Shown in pieces: positions 13,301-25,300 of a DNA stretch of 64,000 bases. Each line of letters starts with the position of its first letter. Positions within the stretch are counted from its first letter, which is position 1. Under the pieces are notes generated by a model. That model worked only from the letters and a program-made list of their open reading frames with translations, made no database searches and was not told the DNA's origin. The translations under genes were made by a program, and so were the position numbers. This DNA is from Petrosia ficiformis (taxonomy: Eukaryota > Porifera > Demospongiae > Haplosclerida > Petrosiidae), in the NCBI GenBank assembly GCA_947044365.1, contig OX345636.1, positions 52,136,746-52,200,745 of the forward strand, written 5' to 3'.

Positions 13301-16300
13301 CATAAATGTACATGTACATACATGTACATGTATCATTGTGTTGTACATGCATGTACACAATGTATTATTAACCTGATAGTCCTCCTGTAGCTGCTGATAT
13401 TCCAAAGTATCCTTTAGTTGGTATGGTAACTATTCTATCTAACTTTATACAGAGATCATAATCATCTAATAATTCAGAAGCACCTTCATGTATCCATACC
13501 TGAAGAAATAAAGACATGATCATGATGAAAATTAAATTATGTCCAACTGTTCATACTAATACACATGTACTGTACATGTATATATGTACATGTATACAGT
13601 GCCACACTACTGTTACATGTGGTTTAATGTACTGTGTGTGTATACATACATGTATATACAGTATATATATATATATGTATTAGTTAAAGCACCGGTGCGA
13701 GTGTTGTATGGAAAATATAGCACGAGGGGTGGGGTCGAGAAGCTCATAAAGCACAAGGCGTAGCCGAGTGCTTTATGAGGCTTCGAGACCCCACCCCCAG
13801 TGCTATATTTTCCAAGACAACACGAGCGAAACCGGTGCTTTAACTGGTTTATAGTACAGTATTAGTACTTTGGATTAATACAATGGAGAAGAAGAATGAA
13901 GTACTTAGCGTTCTTGCACTAAACCTCGGGTCTATATTTTGTATATAAGAACTGTAAGTGTACTATATAATATACATATATATATATGTATATATATATA
14001 TAATATATATATATATAAATATAATATATATGTTTGTGTCACTTATGCGAGTATACATTGATTCAAGCAATCATGTGTCATGTGATAATGACAATTATCA
14101 CTAGCAGCTAGAGCTAGAGTACAAACATAAGTAAGAGTGTCTATTGTAAATGAATCAAGCAATCATGTGTCATGTGATAATGACAATTATCACTAGCAGC
14201 TAGAGCTAGAGTACAAACATAAGTAAGAGTGTCTATTGTAAATGAATCAAGCAATCATGTGTCATGTGATAATGACAATTATCACTAGCAGCTAGAGCAC
14301 AAACATAAGTAAGAGTGTCTATTGTAAATGAATCAAGCAATCATGTGTCGTGTGATAATGACAATTATCACTAGCAGCTACATGTAGAGCTAGAGTACAA
14401 ACATAAGTAAGAGTGTCTATTGTAAATGAATCAAGCAATCATGTGTCATGTGATAATGACAGTTATCACTAGCAGCTACATGTAGAGCTAGAGTACAAAC
14501 ATACATGTACATGTAAGTAACCACTATCTTAAGATTCATCTTAAGGTAGTGGTTGCTTGAGATGCAGAGGTACAGTTTAATTATATGGTTCGTGTATCAT
14601 ATCATATTAATTAACCCTTACAGGACTTATGTCACATATATGTGACGTTTCACCCCTATGTGGTTCGGAGTGTGTTCCTAGCGTTACGAAGCCCTCCAAA
14701 TCCTTGTAATTGGTGTCAGACACAAACACATGAAAATGGCTAAAAAAGTTGCTGCATTTTTGGCTGCCCTTTGGCCTAAAAAGTGACTACGGGGGGAATT
14801 TTAAAGGGGGTGTCCCCCCGTTAATGGGGGTTTGAAGGGGGCTAAGCCCCCTCACCGCCCACGCAAATTGTGGTTTCAGTGACCCCGCCCACGCGCTCTG
14901 GTGGGTACCTGAGGCATTTCCCTTGCTGTAAAACCTGAAATCGTGAGTATACCTGGTACTAACATGCAGTGGGGTCATTTTGTTTGCCCCAGTTCCAGTC
15001 AAAAAAGGGAGAGCACTGCATTTGATTTAATCCTACAAAGCGCTTGGGGACTTTCGAGTCCCGGTAAGCAAGTTGGTAGAAGTAGTGCTCCATGTCAGAA
15101 AAGGAGCCAAGTTTGGGGTAGAGAAAGTGAATGGTGGCCAAAATATATGCAATAGAGTCGCCAGTGTTGGAAATGGGTAAGTGTAAAACCTGGACTGTGG
15201 ACTGGACTCGTGGACTAAATTAACATGCTTTTTACCGTTTATAATGTTGCTGCATAACTGATAATAAACATCACCTTTTGTGATGAACAAAAAATAAACC
15301 AAATAAGTTGCTCCAGCTAGAACATGGTGCTCAACGTGCTCCAAGTTCAGACCCAAGTGCCTGGTGTGTTCGATCTTTCTCATCCCCTGTTCCACATTTT
15401 GTTACTTAAAAAAGCAGTGGACAATTTCTGTGTGACTCTCAGTGCCCCCAGTGGGTAAGTACAAAGATTTGTAGCCACACTCTAGTTGCATCAGAGAAAA
15501 GTGGCAAGTTAGCTCTTTTTTTTTGAAATGGTATGTTTCTACATATCAAGAGACCAATATTACTGAAACAGCAATGCTAAACATGCCAAGTGGTCGTGGA
15601 AGGAAGGGAGGTGTTCCTAAAAGAAAACGCTCTAAACACCCTGCTGAACCAGATGTAGCTGTCTCCAGATCAAGTTTATCCTGTTCTCGTTCATCATCCT
15701 CAATCTGTTCATCTATAACAGAAGTTGAAAGTCCCCCTACTTATGGGTACGGAGATGGATGGCACTATCCATACTGGTATTCTCCTGCTCAGCCAAGTTA
15801 TCCCATGTCATCTTCATCAGGCTCATACTGGTCAACTCCCCCTTCCATACCAGCTAACCCCAATCCTTTCTATATTAAATTCATTTCTGTTAACATCAGG
15901 GTATGTCAGGGGTGTAAAGGTTCGCTATGAACTGCAGGCAATATAGTATTTCCATAGCTCCACACAATCTACATGTATGTGCTGAGAAGCGTCCATATAG
16001 AGATGCATCAGGAAATCTCATAACTCCCACAACATACAAAGCATGCCATTACCATATATCAGGAACTTGTGTTCATCCCATCAACTCTGCAAATTCCTAC
16101 TGATATTCGTGATGAGCTATCCCAGGGACACAAGGACTACATCATGATACAATCATTCATCAGTATAGACACTGACACTGAGGTGCTAAATTGGGTTATG
16201 ATTTTGTTATTGTAATTGGTTCTTTAGTGGTTTAAATTTTTGTTCATCACAAATTTGATGTTTATTATCAGTTATGCAGCATTAGTCCACGAGTCCAGTC

Positions 16301-19300
16301 CATCAGTCCAGTCCACGGGTCCACAGTCCAGGTTTTACACTTACCCGTTGGAAATGGGAAGAAATTTGAAAAACAAGCTCAGTGCTGTAAGGATTAAGAG
16401 CATAGACTGATTTGTGAGTGGGCTATGGGCAACTGGTAACACAGAGATGCAGAAGTACAGTTTAATTATATGGTGCTAGGCTCCAGTAAATTATGCTGGC
16501 TGGTATTAGCTATCATTTTACGTTACGTGGACAACTGGGAAGTAAAGCAGCGTCTTGTTCGGTTGGAAATGCTTACAAAGAGCATGTCAGCTGAGCAAGT
16601 AGCTAGGGAGCTTATTAATGTTTTGTCTGTGTTGTATGGCATTAAGTCTCACCTACTTGTAGCCTCAATGAGAGATGGTGCTAGTGTTAATGAAGCTGCC
16701 ATGAGAGTGGTCAAGGTTGTGTATAATAATATTCTGGATGTACGCTGTTTCTCCCATACATTGGATCTCGTTGGGGAAAAGTTTAGACTTCCTGTTTTAG
16801 TGGACTTCAGTACTGCTTGGATTTCACTCTTCTCTCATAGCCCAAAAACGAAAGCTTTGTGGAAAGAACAGACAGGAAAATCAATGGCTTCTTTAAGCAA
16901 AACACGATGGTGGTCTAGGTTTGAGATTTACAAGCAGATACTCTTACAGTTTGGTAATATAATGCCTTTTCTTCAAAACAACACAGATATTGGAACTGTT
17001 TTAAGACCAAAGATGCTTGCCATGCTTTCTGACAATAGAGCTCTAGGTTTGTTGAAGATGGAGCTAGCTACTGTGGTTGATGTTGGGGAGTGTTTTGTGT
17101 CTGGAACCTATAAACTGGAAGGAGATGGTTTGTTAGCCATAACATGTTTTGAGGAGATAGAGAGAGTAAAGACTTCCTTAACAGTGGGCCACTATCCAAA
17201 CATGGCTGCCATTGCAAAAACACTTGCTTATGGAAACCCATCTGTTGCTCAACAGTGGATGACATATGGCATGAATTGTGTGCAACCAGGGATTGTTTAC
17301 TTCCATTCTAAGTTTGGCAATGATTCTTCTCCACTCCTAAATGCCTTTAAAGCCGCTAGACCATTGAAGGTGAATGACTTGAAACCTGTAGCAGCAGATA
17401 TAGACTCTTTGAAGTGCAATCCTATCCTTAACAAAGTTAACAATAGTGAAACCATCGAGAACCTCAAAAAGGAACTACCTTCTTACCTGGCAAAAACCAG
17501 TGGAATCTCAGCTGATGTTGTGCTAAACTGGTTTAAACTAAATGAAAGCGAACTTCCTTACTGGTCTGCCACCTTAAGCTCTTGGTGCTAATTCAACCAT
17601 CCTCAAATGCTGCGGAAAGAGTTTTCTCCCTCCTAAATGCCTCATTTTCATCAAGTCAAACAAACTCACTAGAAGACTATGTAGAAAAATCAATCATGCT
17701 TCAGTATAATAACCGTTGAATATTATTTTTGTTAAAAAATTTACAAACATTTTGGGACATAATGGGTAGGATTCGGTAGCATAATAAGGTTAAATTATGA
17801 GTAATGCTCAAAAGCATATTGGGTAAAAAATGAAGCATAATTTACTGGAGCCCATATGGTGCCTGTATCATATCATATTAAGAGCATAGACTGATTTGTG
17901 AGTGGGCTATGGGCAACTGGTAACACAGAGATGCAGAAGTACAGTTCAATTATATGGTACCTGTATCATATCATATTAAGAGCATAGACTGATTCGTGAG
18001 TGGGCTATGGGCAACTGGTAACACAGAGATGCAGAAGTACAGTTCAATTATATGGTATCTGTATCATATCATATTAAGAGCATAGACTGATTTGTGAGTG
18101 GGCTATGGGCAGCCGGTAACACAGAGATGCAGAAGTACAGTTTAATTATATGGTCCCTGTATCATATCATATTAGGAGCATAGACTGATTTGTGAGTGGG
18201 CTATGGGCAACTGGTAACACAGAGATGCAGAAGTACAGCCGGTTCAATTACATTTGTATATGGTCCCTGTATCATATCATATTAAGAGCATAGACTGATT
18301 TGTGAGTGGGCTATGGGCAACTGGTAACACAGAGATGCAGAAGTACAGTTTAATTATATAGTACCTGTATCATATCATATTAAGAGCATAGACTGATTTG
18401 TGAGTGGGCTATGGGCAACTGGTAACACAGAGATGCAGAAGTACAGTTCAATTATATGGTACCTGTATCATATCATATTAAGAGCATAGACTGATTTGTG
18501 AGTGGGCTATGGGCAGCCGGTAACACAGAGATGCAGAAGTACAGTTTAATTATATGGTCCCTGTATCATATCATATTAGGAGCATAGACTGATTTGTGAG
18601 TGGGCTATGGGCAACTGGTAACACAGAGATGCAGAAGTACAGCCGGTTCAATTACATTTGTATATGGTCCCTGTATCATATCATATTAAGAGCATAGACT
18701 GATTTGTGAGTGGGCTATGGGCAACTGGTAACACAGAGATGCAGAAGTACAGTTTAATTATATGGTATCTGTATCATATCATATTAAGAGCATAGACTGA
18801 TTTGTGAGTGGGCTATGGGCAGCCGGTAACACAGAGATGCAGAAGTACAGTTTAATTATATGGTCCCTGTATCATATCATATTAGGAGCATAGACTGATT
18901 TGTGAGTGGGCTATGGGCAACTGGTAACACAGAGATGCAGAAGTACAGCCGGTTCAATTACATTTGTATATGGTCCCTGTATCATATCATATTAAGAGCA
19001 TAGACTGATTTGTGAGTGGGCTATGGGCAACTGGTAACACAGAGATGCAGAAGTACAGTTTAATTATATAGTACCTGTATCATATCATATTAAGAGCATA
19101 GACTGATTTGTGAGTGGGCTATGGGCAACTGGTAACACAGAGATGCAGAAGTACAGTTCAATTATATGGTACCTGTATCATATCATATTAAGAGCATAGA
19201 CTGATTTGTGAGTGGGCTATGGGCAGCCGGTAACACAGAGATGCAGAAGTACAGTTTAATTATATGGTCCCTGTATCATATCATATTAGGAGCATAGACT

Positions 19301-22300
19301 GATTTGTGAGTGGGCTATGGGCAACTGGTAACACAGAGATGCAGAAGTACAGCCGGTTCAATTACATTTGTATATGGTCCCTGTATCATATCATATTAAG
19401 AGCATAGACTGATTTGTGAGTGGGCTATGGGCAGCTGGTAACACAGAGATGCAGAAGTACAGTTTAATTATATAGTACCTGTATTAGGAGCATAGACTGA
19501 TTTGTGAATGGGATATGGGCAGCTGGTAATACAGAGATGCAGAAGTACAGCCGGTTCAATTACATTTGTATATGGTCCCTGTATCATATCATATTAAGAG
19601 CATAGACTGATTTGTGAGTGGGCTATGGGCAACTGGTAACACAGAGATGCAGAAGTACAGTTTAATTATATGGTCCCTGTATCATATCATATTAGGAGCA
19701 TAGACTGATTTGTGAGTGGGCTATGGGCAGCTGGTAACACAGAGATGCAGAAGTACAGTTCAATTATATGGTCCCTGTATCATATCATATTAAGAGCATA
19801 GACTGATTCGTGAGTGGGCTATGGGCAACTGGTAACACAGAGATGCACAGTTTAATTATGTGGTACCTGTATCATATCATATTAAGAGTACGTTTATAAT
19901 ATGCAATGTACATGTATACTGTTTGAGTTCATTGCAAAAGACAAGTGCAAGAGAAAGAACGTCCATTGCCAACCAATCATCGTTTACAGCACTATCAAGA
20001 AGAAAAGCTCAAAAGCCAAGATCATTGCATCAAGTTAAGTCATTGCTCTGCTAAAGAGTATTGATCATGGGAGTCCAAGAAGAAGACATTAAAAGATCAA
20101 CTGAAATTACACTGTACCTGCTCACATCAGACAATTACAAACTCAACTACAAGATGACTTAACATTCATGCGGGGTCACCGCCAACTCCTATAGATGCTG
20201 AAAAGGAGGAAGATATACAATGATAGAGAGAAAAGGAAAAAAGACGAAGAGCTCAAATGGAGGAGGAAAATAGGTGAGAGAAAGGATGTAAACGAACAAA
20301 GATGACTAGAAATAAAGAGAGAAGAGAGATTGCAAATGAAAAAAGATCAAGGAGTGGAGACAAGAAGAATTAGCACACAAACATCAAGTAGAACATTGCT
20401 AGACATTCCCCATTGTCACTTCCCATCACCATAAGCATTTATAATGGGCTGTTCACCTCAACAAAAAACATCAACACCACAGGTAGAGTACATGTTTATT
20501 GTAACATTCATTTTTTAATGGCCCGTAGGGGCATTCTTATAATTGCTTTTCATGGGGTTTAATGTATATATACATGTAATAAATATATTATATTATACTG
20601 TATTATATTCTTGTGTCCCTTACGTGAGTATGCGTTGTATACATATATAGTTAAGGAAGTTGCGTCATTCTGGGGGCTTGGTCAATTAATGGGTTCGGCA
20701 CGTAATACGCACGCTCAAGCTCTACAGACTAGACCAGCAGAACTCTTGTAGCTTACGTAGAAATTGGAACTAATAGCTACATGTAGCTATTGTACCTGAA
20801 ATATATTCCTAAAGTTCTACAAGGTCCTTTAAAAGGCAAGGAGAGTAGATAACCACTATAATACATATACATGTAGGTTGTTGTGTTTCAGGCATGATAA
20901 AGTCAGCCATGATTACTGAATGCTGGACACCACAAAGTAGTCATTGGGAAACTTTTTCTCTACATATCTTGTTTCTTCTACAATGTAAACCTGACAGCAT
21001 ATACACAGCTATGGAGCAAGTTGGATGTTAAAAAATTGTGCTTTGGTTGATAATACATGTACATGTATGTCCATCAAACAAATGCTGTTAAACATTTGTT
21101 AGACACCAGTTGTTAACAACACTATTAACACCAAGGAATAATATATAGCGGTCAATACACCTGTGCAACCAAGCAGTACACCTGCTGGAGATATGGTCTA
21201 CCAAATCCTAGCAATAATACAGGAGGATGTTAACAATGGTTGCAGATCAAGAGGTAACCTGGCTGGTAGAGTAACTATGCAGCTATTTTCACAAGATGAA
21301 AAACCAAACTCCATCTTTGGGATAGAAAAACTGCATGTATTAAAACAAATGAAATAAGAAAAGCTTGTCTGGATGTATTCCCTCCTCAACAATACGAAAC
21401 CACTCAGATGTTAGATCAAGAAATAATGGAAGTCGAAATGTATTGTTGTTAACTTACAATGTACATTATTATCTTCAACACCATTAGTATTAATATTGGA
21501 TCTTTAACATCGGTATAAAATGCATTTATATTATTGTAGCATAATTCAATTATTATCATGTGAAAATTTATATTATAAAATATAAAAAAAAACGTGTTGG
21601 CATGACTACCCACTGTGTACCTTCCACGATCACACAATATTTTGCAAATTGGTCTAGCTTATGACAAGCAATACACATGTACATGTACATGCAAGTTATT
21701 CTTGTCAGGTACTGTACATGTACATGTACATGTATACATTGTATCTCATGTTTAACACACCATACTGTATATGTACATGTATACCTCATCTTTAACATAC
21801 TGTACATGTACATGTATAGGTACATGTGTATATGTACCTCACCTCTAAGGTATTACCATAAAATACAACTTTCATGTGTGTAGGATGTTTCTTATTTCGT
21901 ACTTCTCTCACACAACTTGCAACATCTTGACGATGACCATCACTACATGATACATGTACAAGCATAATAAGAATCAATAATTTGTGAACAGATTTGCAAA
22001 AAGGGACACTTTCCTGCTTTAGTGAACTAAAACCACTTTTCAGTTTGCACATTTTACTAGTAATTAAACTACATGTACATGTATAACTGCTAAATTTAGA
22101 AAATACTGTAATACATGTACATGTACATGTATGTGTATGTGTATAAAACTAAAACTAAAATTCACTTTAAAGACTGAAACTGAAATTCACTTAAATTTGC
22201 TAAAAAAACTAAAACTCTAAACATTTCCTCTACTGATGCTCACAGGTGGGAAAGATATGAGAAGGAATCTATAACACTAACATTTACAGTGTATGTTATC

Positions 22301-25300
22301 AAAGTCTGTAAACTAAAACTACTAAAACTAAAATTAAAATTGTTAGAAAAACTATAACTACATGTACATGTATATGTACACATGTATATGTATATGTACA
22401 TGTCAATAAAAAGTCACCATACAGTAACAGTAATTACCTTAGTTCTACTGTCAGTATACATTGTAGTACAGTAACTACTGCTTTACTACTGTCGTGTTCA
22501 TTTACCCAATTACTGTCAAACCACTTTTGAACTACTGTAGTGTGATCATAAAACTACTGAGTAATGTACATGGTGTACATGGTGACTTTTTATAGACATA
22601 CATGTATACACATGTACTGTACATGTAAAAGTAAAAATTGATCAGCTGTCTAAAAATGCACTAAAACTAAAACATACATGTACAACTGTAGCACATGTAC
22701 ATGTAAAAAGATAATATACAATGTACATGTACATTTAATGACTTGCTGTCCCATCATTTGGCATGGGAAGTTGCTGAAATTTGGCAACTGGAAGAATTTG
22801 CATTAAGCTGACTTCATAGACACCACCGAATTTTGTTGCATTTCCATACAAAATGTCCAAATACAATATAGCAAGTGATGTAGCAGGTGATTAAAGATAA
22901 GCGTTTAAGAAAATCCTTTTTTGCAAATTTGGTCAGATTTTGATTATCTAAACCAATGCTCGAAATAATGTCCAACAATTAGCTGTTTTCAAGATATTTT
23001 GTCTCTTTGCTCAGACAAAATCACATTTCACTGGACAAATTGTCTTATTAGTTATAAGAATAATACAAAACGTAGTTACAGTAACCTCACAGTGAGGGTA
23101 ATTATTAGTCAAGAACAGTCATAAGCTAGTGGATAATAATACAAAACGTAGTTACAGTAACCTCACAGTGAGGGTAATTATTAGTCAAGAACAGTCATAA
23201 GCTAGTGGATAATAATACAAAACGTAGTTATAGTAACCTCACAGTGAGGGTAATTATTAGTCAAGAACAGTCATAAGCTAGTGGATAATAATACAAAACG
23301 TAGTTACAGTAACCTCACAGTGAGGGTAATTATTAGTCAAGAACAGTCATAAGCTAGTGGATAATAATACAAAACGTAGTTACAGTAACCTCACAGTGAG
23401 GGTAATTATTAGTCAAGAACAGTCATAAGCTAGTAGATAATAATACAAAACGTAGTTACAGTAACCTCACAGTGAGGGTAATTATTAGTCAAGAACAGTC
23501 ATAAGCTAGTGGATAATAATACAAAACGTAGTTACAGTAACCTCACAGTGAGGGTAATTATTAGTCAAGAACAGTCATAAGCTAGTGGATAATAATACAA
23601 AACGTAGTTACAGTAACCTCACAGTGAGGGTAATTATTAGTCAAGAACAGTCATAAGCTAGTGGATAATAATACAAAACGTAGTTACAGTAACCTCACAG
23701 TGAGGGTAATTATTAGTCAAGAACAGTCATAAGCTAGTGGATAATAATACAAAACGTAGTTACAGTAACCTCACAGTGAGGGTAATTATTAGTCAAGAAC
23801 AGTCATAAGCTAGTGGATTACTTCCTTTATCTCTTAGACTCTATAGTGCAAGTTTGTGAGATGTGTTTTCTTTTTCAGACAAATTCACAAATTGCAATTA
23901 AAATATTATATTTTGTCCAGATGATTCTGCTGGATACTTTAAAAAAACTATTTCAACTATTTTCAAACTCACCTTGAATGATCATAATACAGTGTTCCAT
24001 TATTAATAAATACAGCTATCTTAGGACTGTCACCCTTAATAATGAAGAAAACAGAGAACATGAAACAACTTACTGTTTGAGTACAACAAACTCTTACCTT
24101 AGCATTATTATCAAAAGTATCAATAACAACCGATAATCCATCATATGTTTCAGTATTGCCAAACATTGGTCCCTCAATACCTTTTTGGGCTGTAAACCAA
24201 AAGGCCTATTAAATGGATTGATAACATGTTTATATTGTTTAATACATGTAATTATGTAAATTTATACATGTACATGTACATATACATGTACATGTATAAA
24301 TAACATGTCCTGATGTACATGTACATGTACATGTATTAGTGATGTACTGATAATTGGATTGGTAATCCATCATTATCAGCCATGATTTTAGTATAGGTAT
24401 ATTAACTCTTGCCCGCACAGGCAGAGCAGATGGTTACTGTAATTAGGTGTTCTGTCTATGTACGAACAAAATTTCTGAACAACTAATAACATTAGGACTT
24501 TGATTGAGCTACCAGAGGACGTGAAATTATACAAGGAACAAAATAAAAGACAGGCTGTAACACACACACAAACATGTACATCTTAGTATGATAATTATTA
24601 TTATAGTCAAGTTTGTCTGCAATTACTTTCTTGTCAGTAATTATTGTTCCTGTTTCCTAATCACACACGTGGCAAGGGTTCTGCACTGCAAGTACATTCA
24701 TGTTTGAAAGAAGTAAGAAATATTGAATAAACTAATAATAATGTTATTTCTTGTGATTATAACATCATTATTTGCTTTTATGATACTCGTAATATTTGAT
24801 AAAACACTTATTTTCATTGAAAGATCAGAAACCAGAAAGTACATGTAGATGTACTGTAATATTGGATAGGTATATTGGTTATCGGCACATATCTAAAATG
24901 AATGCACTTGCAGTCCAGATCCCTCGCCACAATTGTGATTTGGGAAACAAGAATGATTCAGTCACCAACAATATTTGACTGTAATAATAATTATTACGAT
25001 TATTATACTAAAATTATATTATATTTGTGTGTGTGTGTGTGTTGTGTTACAGCTTACTTCTAAGAGGCAGTGTTCAGTAAAATCAAGACAACTAAAAAAA
25101 GGGGTGGATAAAATGAAATGGGTGGAGCTAGAAATTGACAGACATGGCAGAAAGCTCAGAGCCAGCTCGAAGTTGTAGCAGCCACTACTTCAAATGTACT
25201 TTATTTCAAGCTGTGATTCGACAGCGATAGACTTCAAGCAAGATGAGTTGTGTTTCAGTGAACTCTTTTGCTACCAGATGTCTTCTGAAAGTTGTGAAAC

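Larger units (their letters stand above)
14615..16393. mobile_element. piggyBac-like element with TTAA target duplication
   Basis: The left end CCCTTACAGG follows TTAA at 14611-14614; the right end CTGTAAGGA is followed by TTAA at 16394-16397, giving short inverted ends (CCTTACAG). Flanking DNA on both sides is one satellite monomer (ATCATATTAA to the left, TTAAGAGCATAGACTG to the right), so the insertion site is the monomer's own TTAA. Without the nested 15175-16346 element the body is about 600 bp. A palindrome GTCACATATATGTGAC lies near the left end. No transposase is left; a stretch before and after the nested insert (SQVW...VEKVNGGQNIC) vaguely resembles a zinc-finger remnant. TTAA duplication is the signature of piggyBac transposition; assignment rests on ends only. 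Confidence 0.7.
14556..19885. repeat. 98/110-bp satellite array (about 20 intact monomers plus split ones)
   Basis: Monomers contain GAGCATAGACTGATTTGTGA and GGTAACACAGAGATGCAGAA. Starts near 17882, 17980, 18078 and 18176 give a 98-bp period; monomers with the insert GCCGGTTCAATTACATTTG are 110 bp. That longer type recurs near 18237, 18641, 18948, 19352 and 19547, so blocks of three to four monomers were amplified together. A first partial monomer begins at about 14556 and is split by the piggyBac-like element; the next is split by the hAT element; the uninterrupted array runs from 17855 to 19885. Confidence 0.93.
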
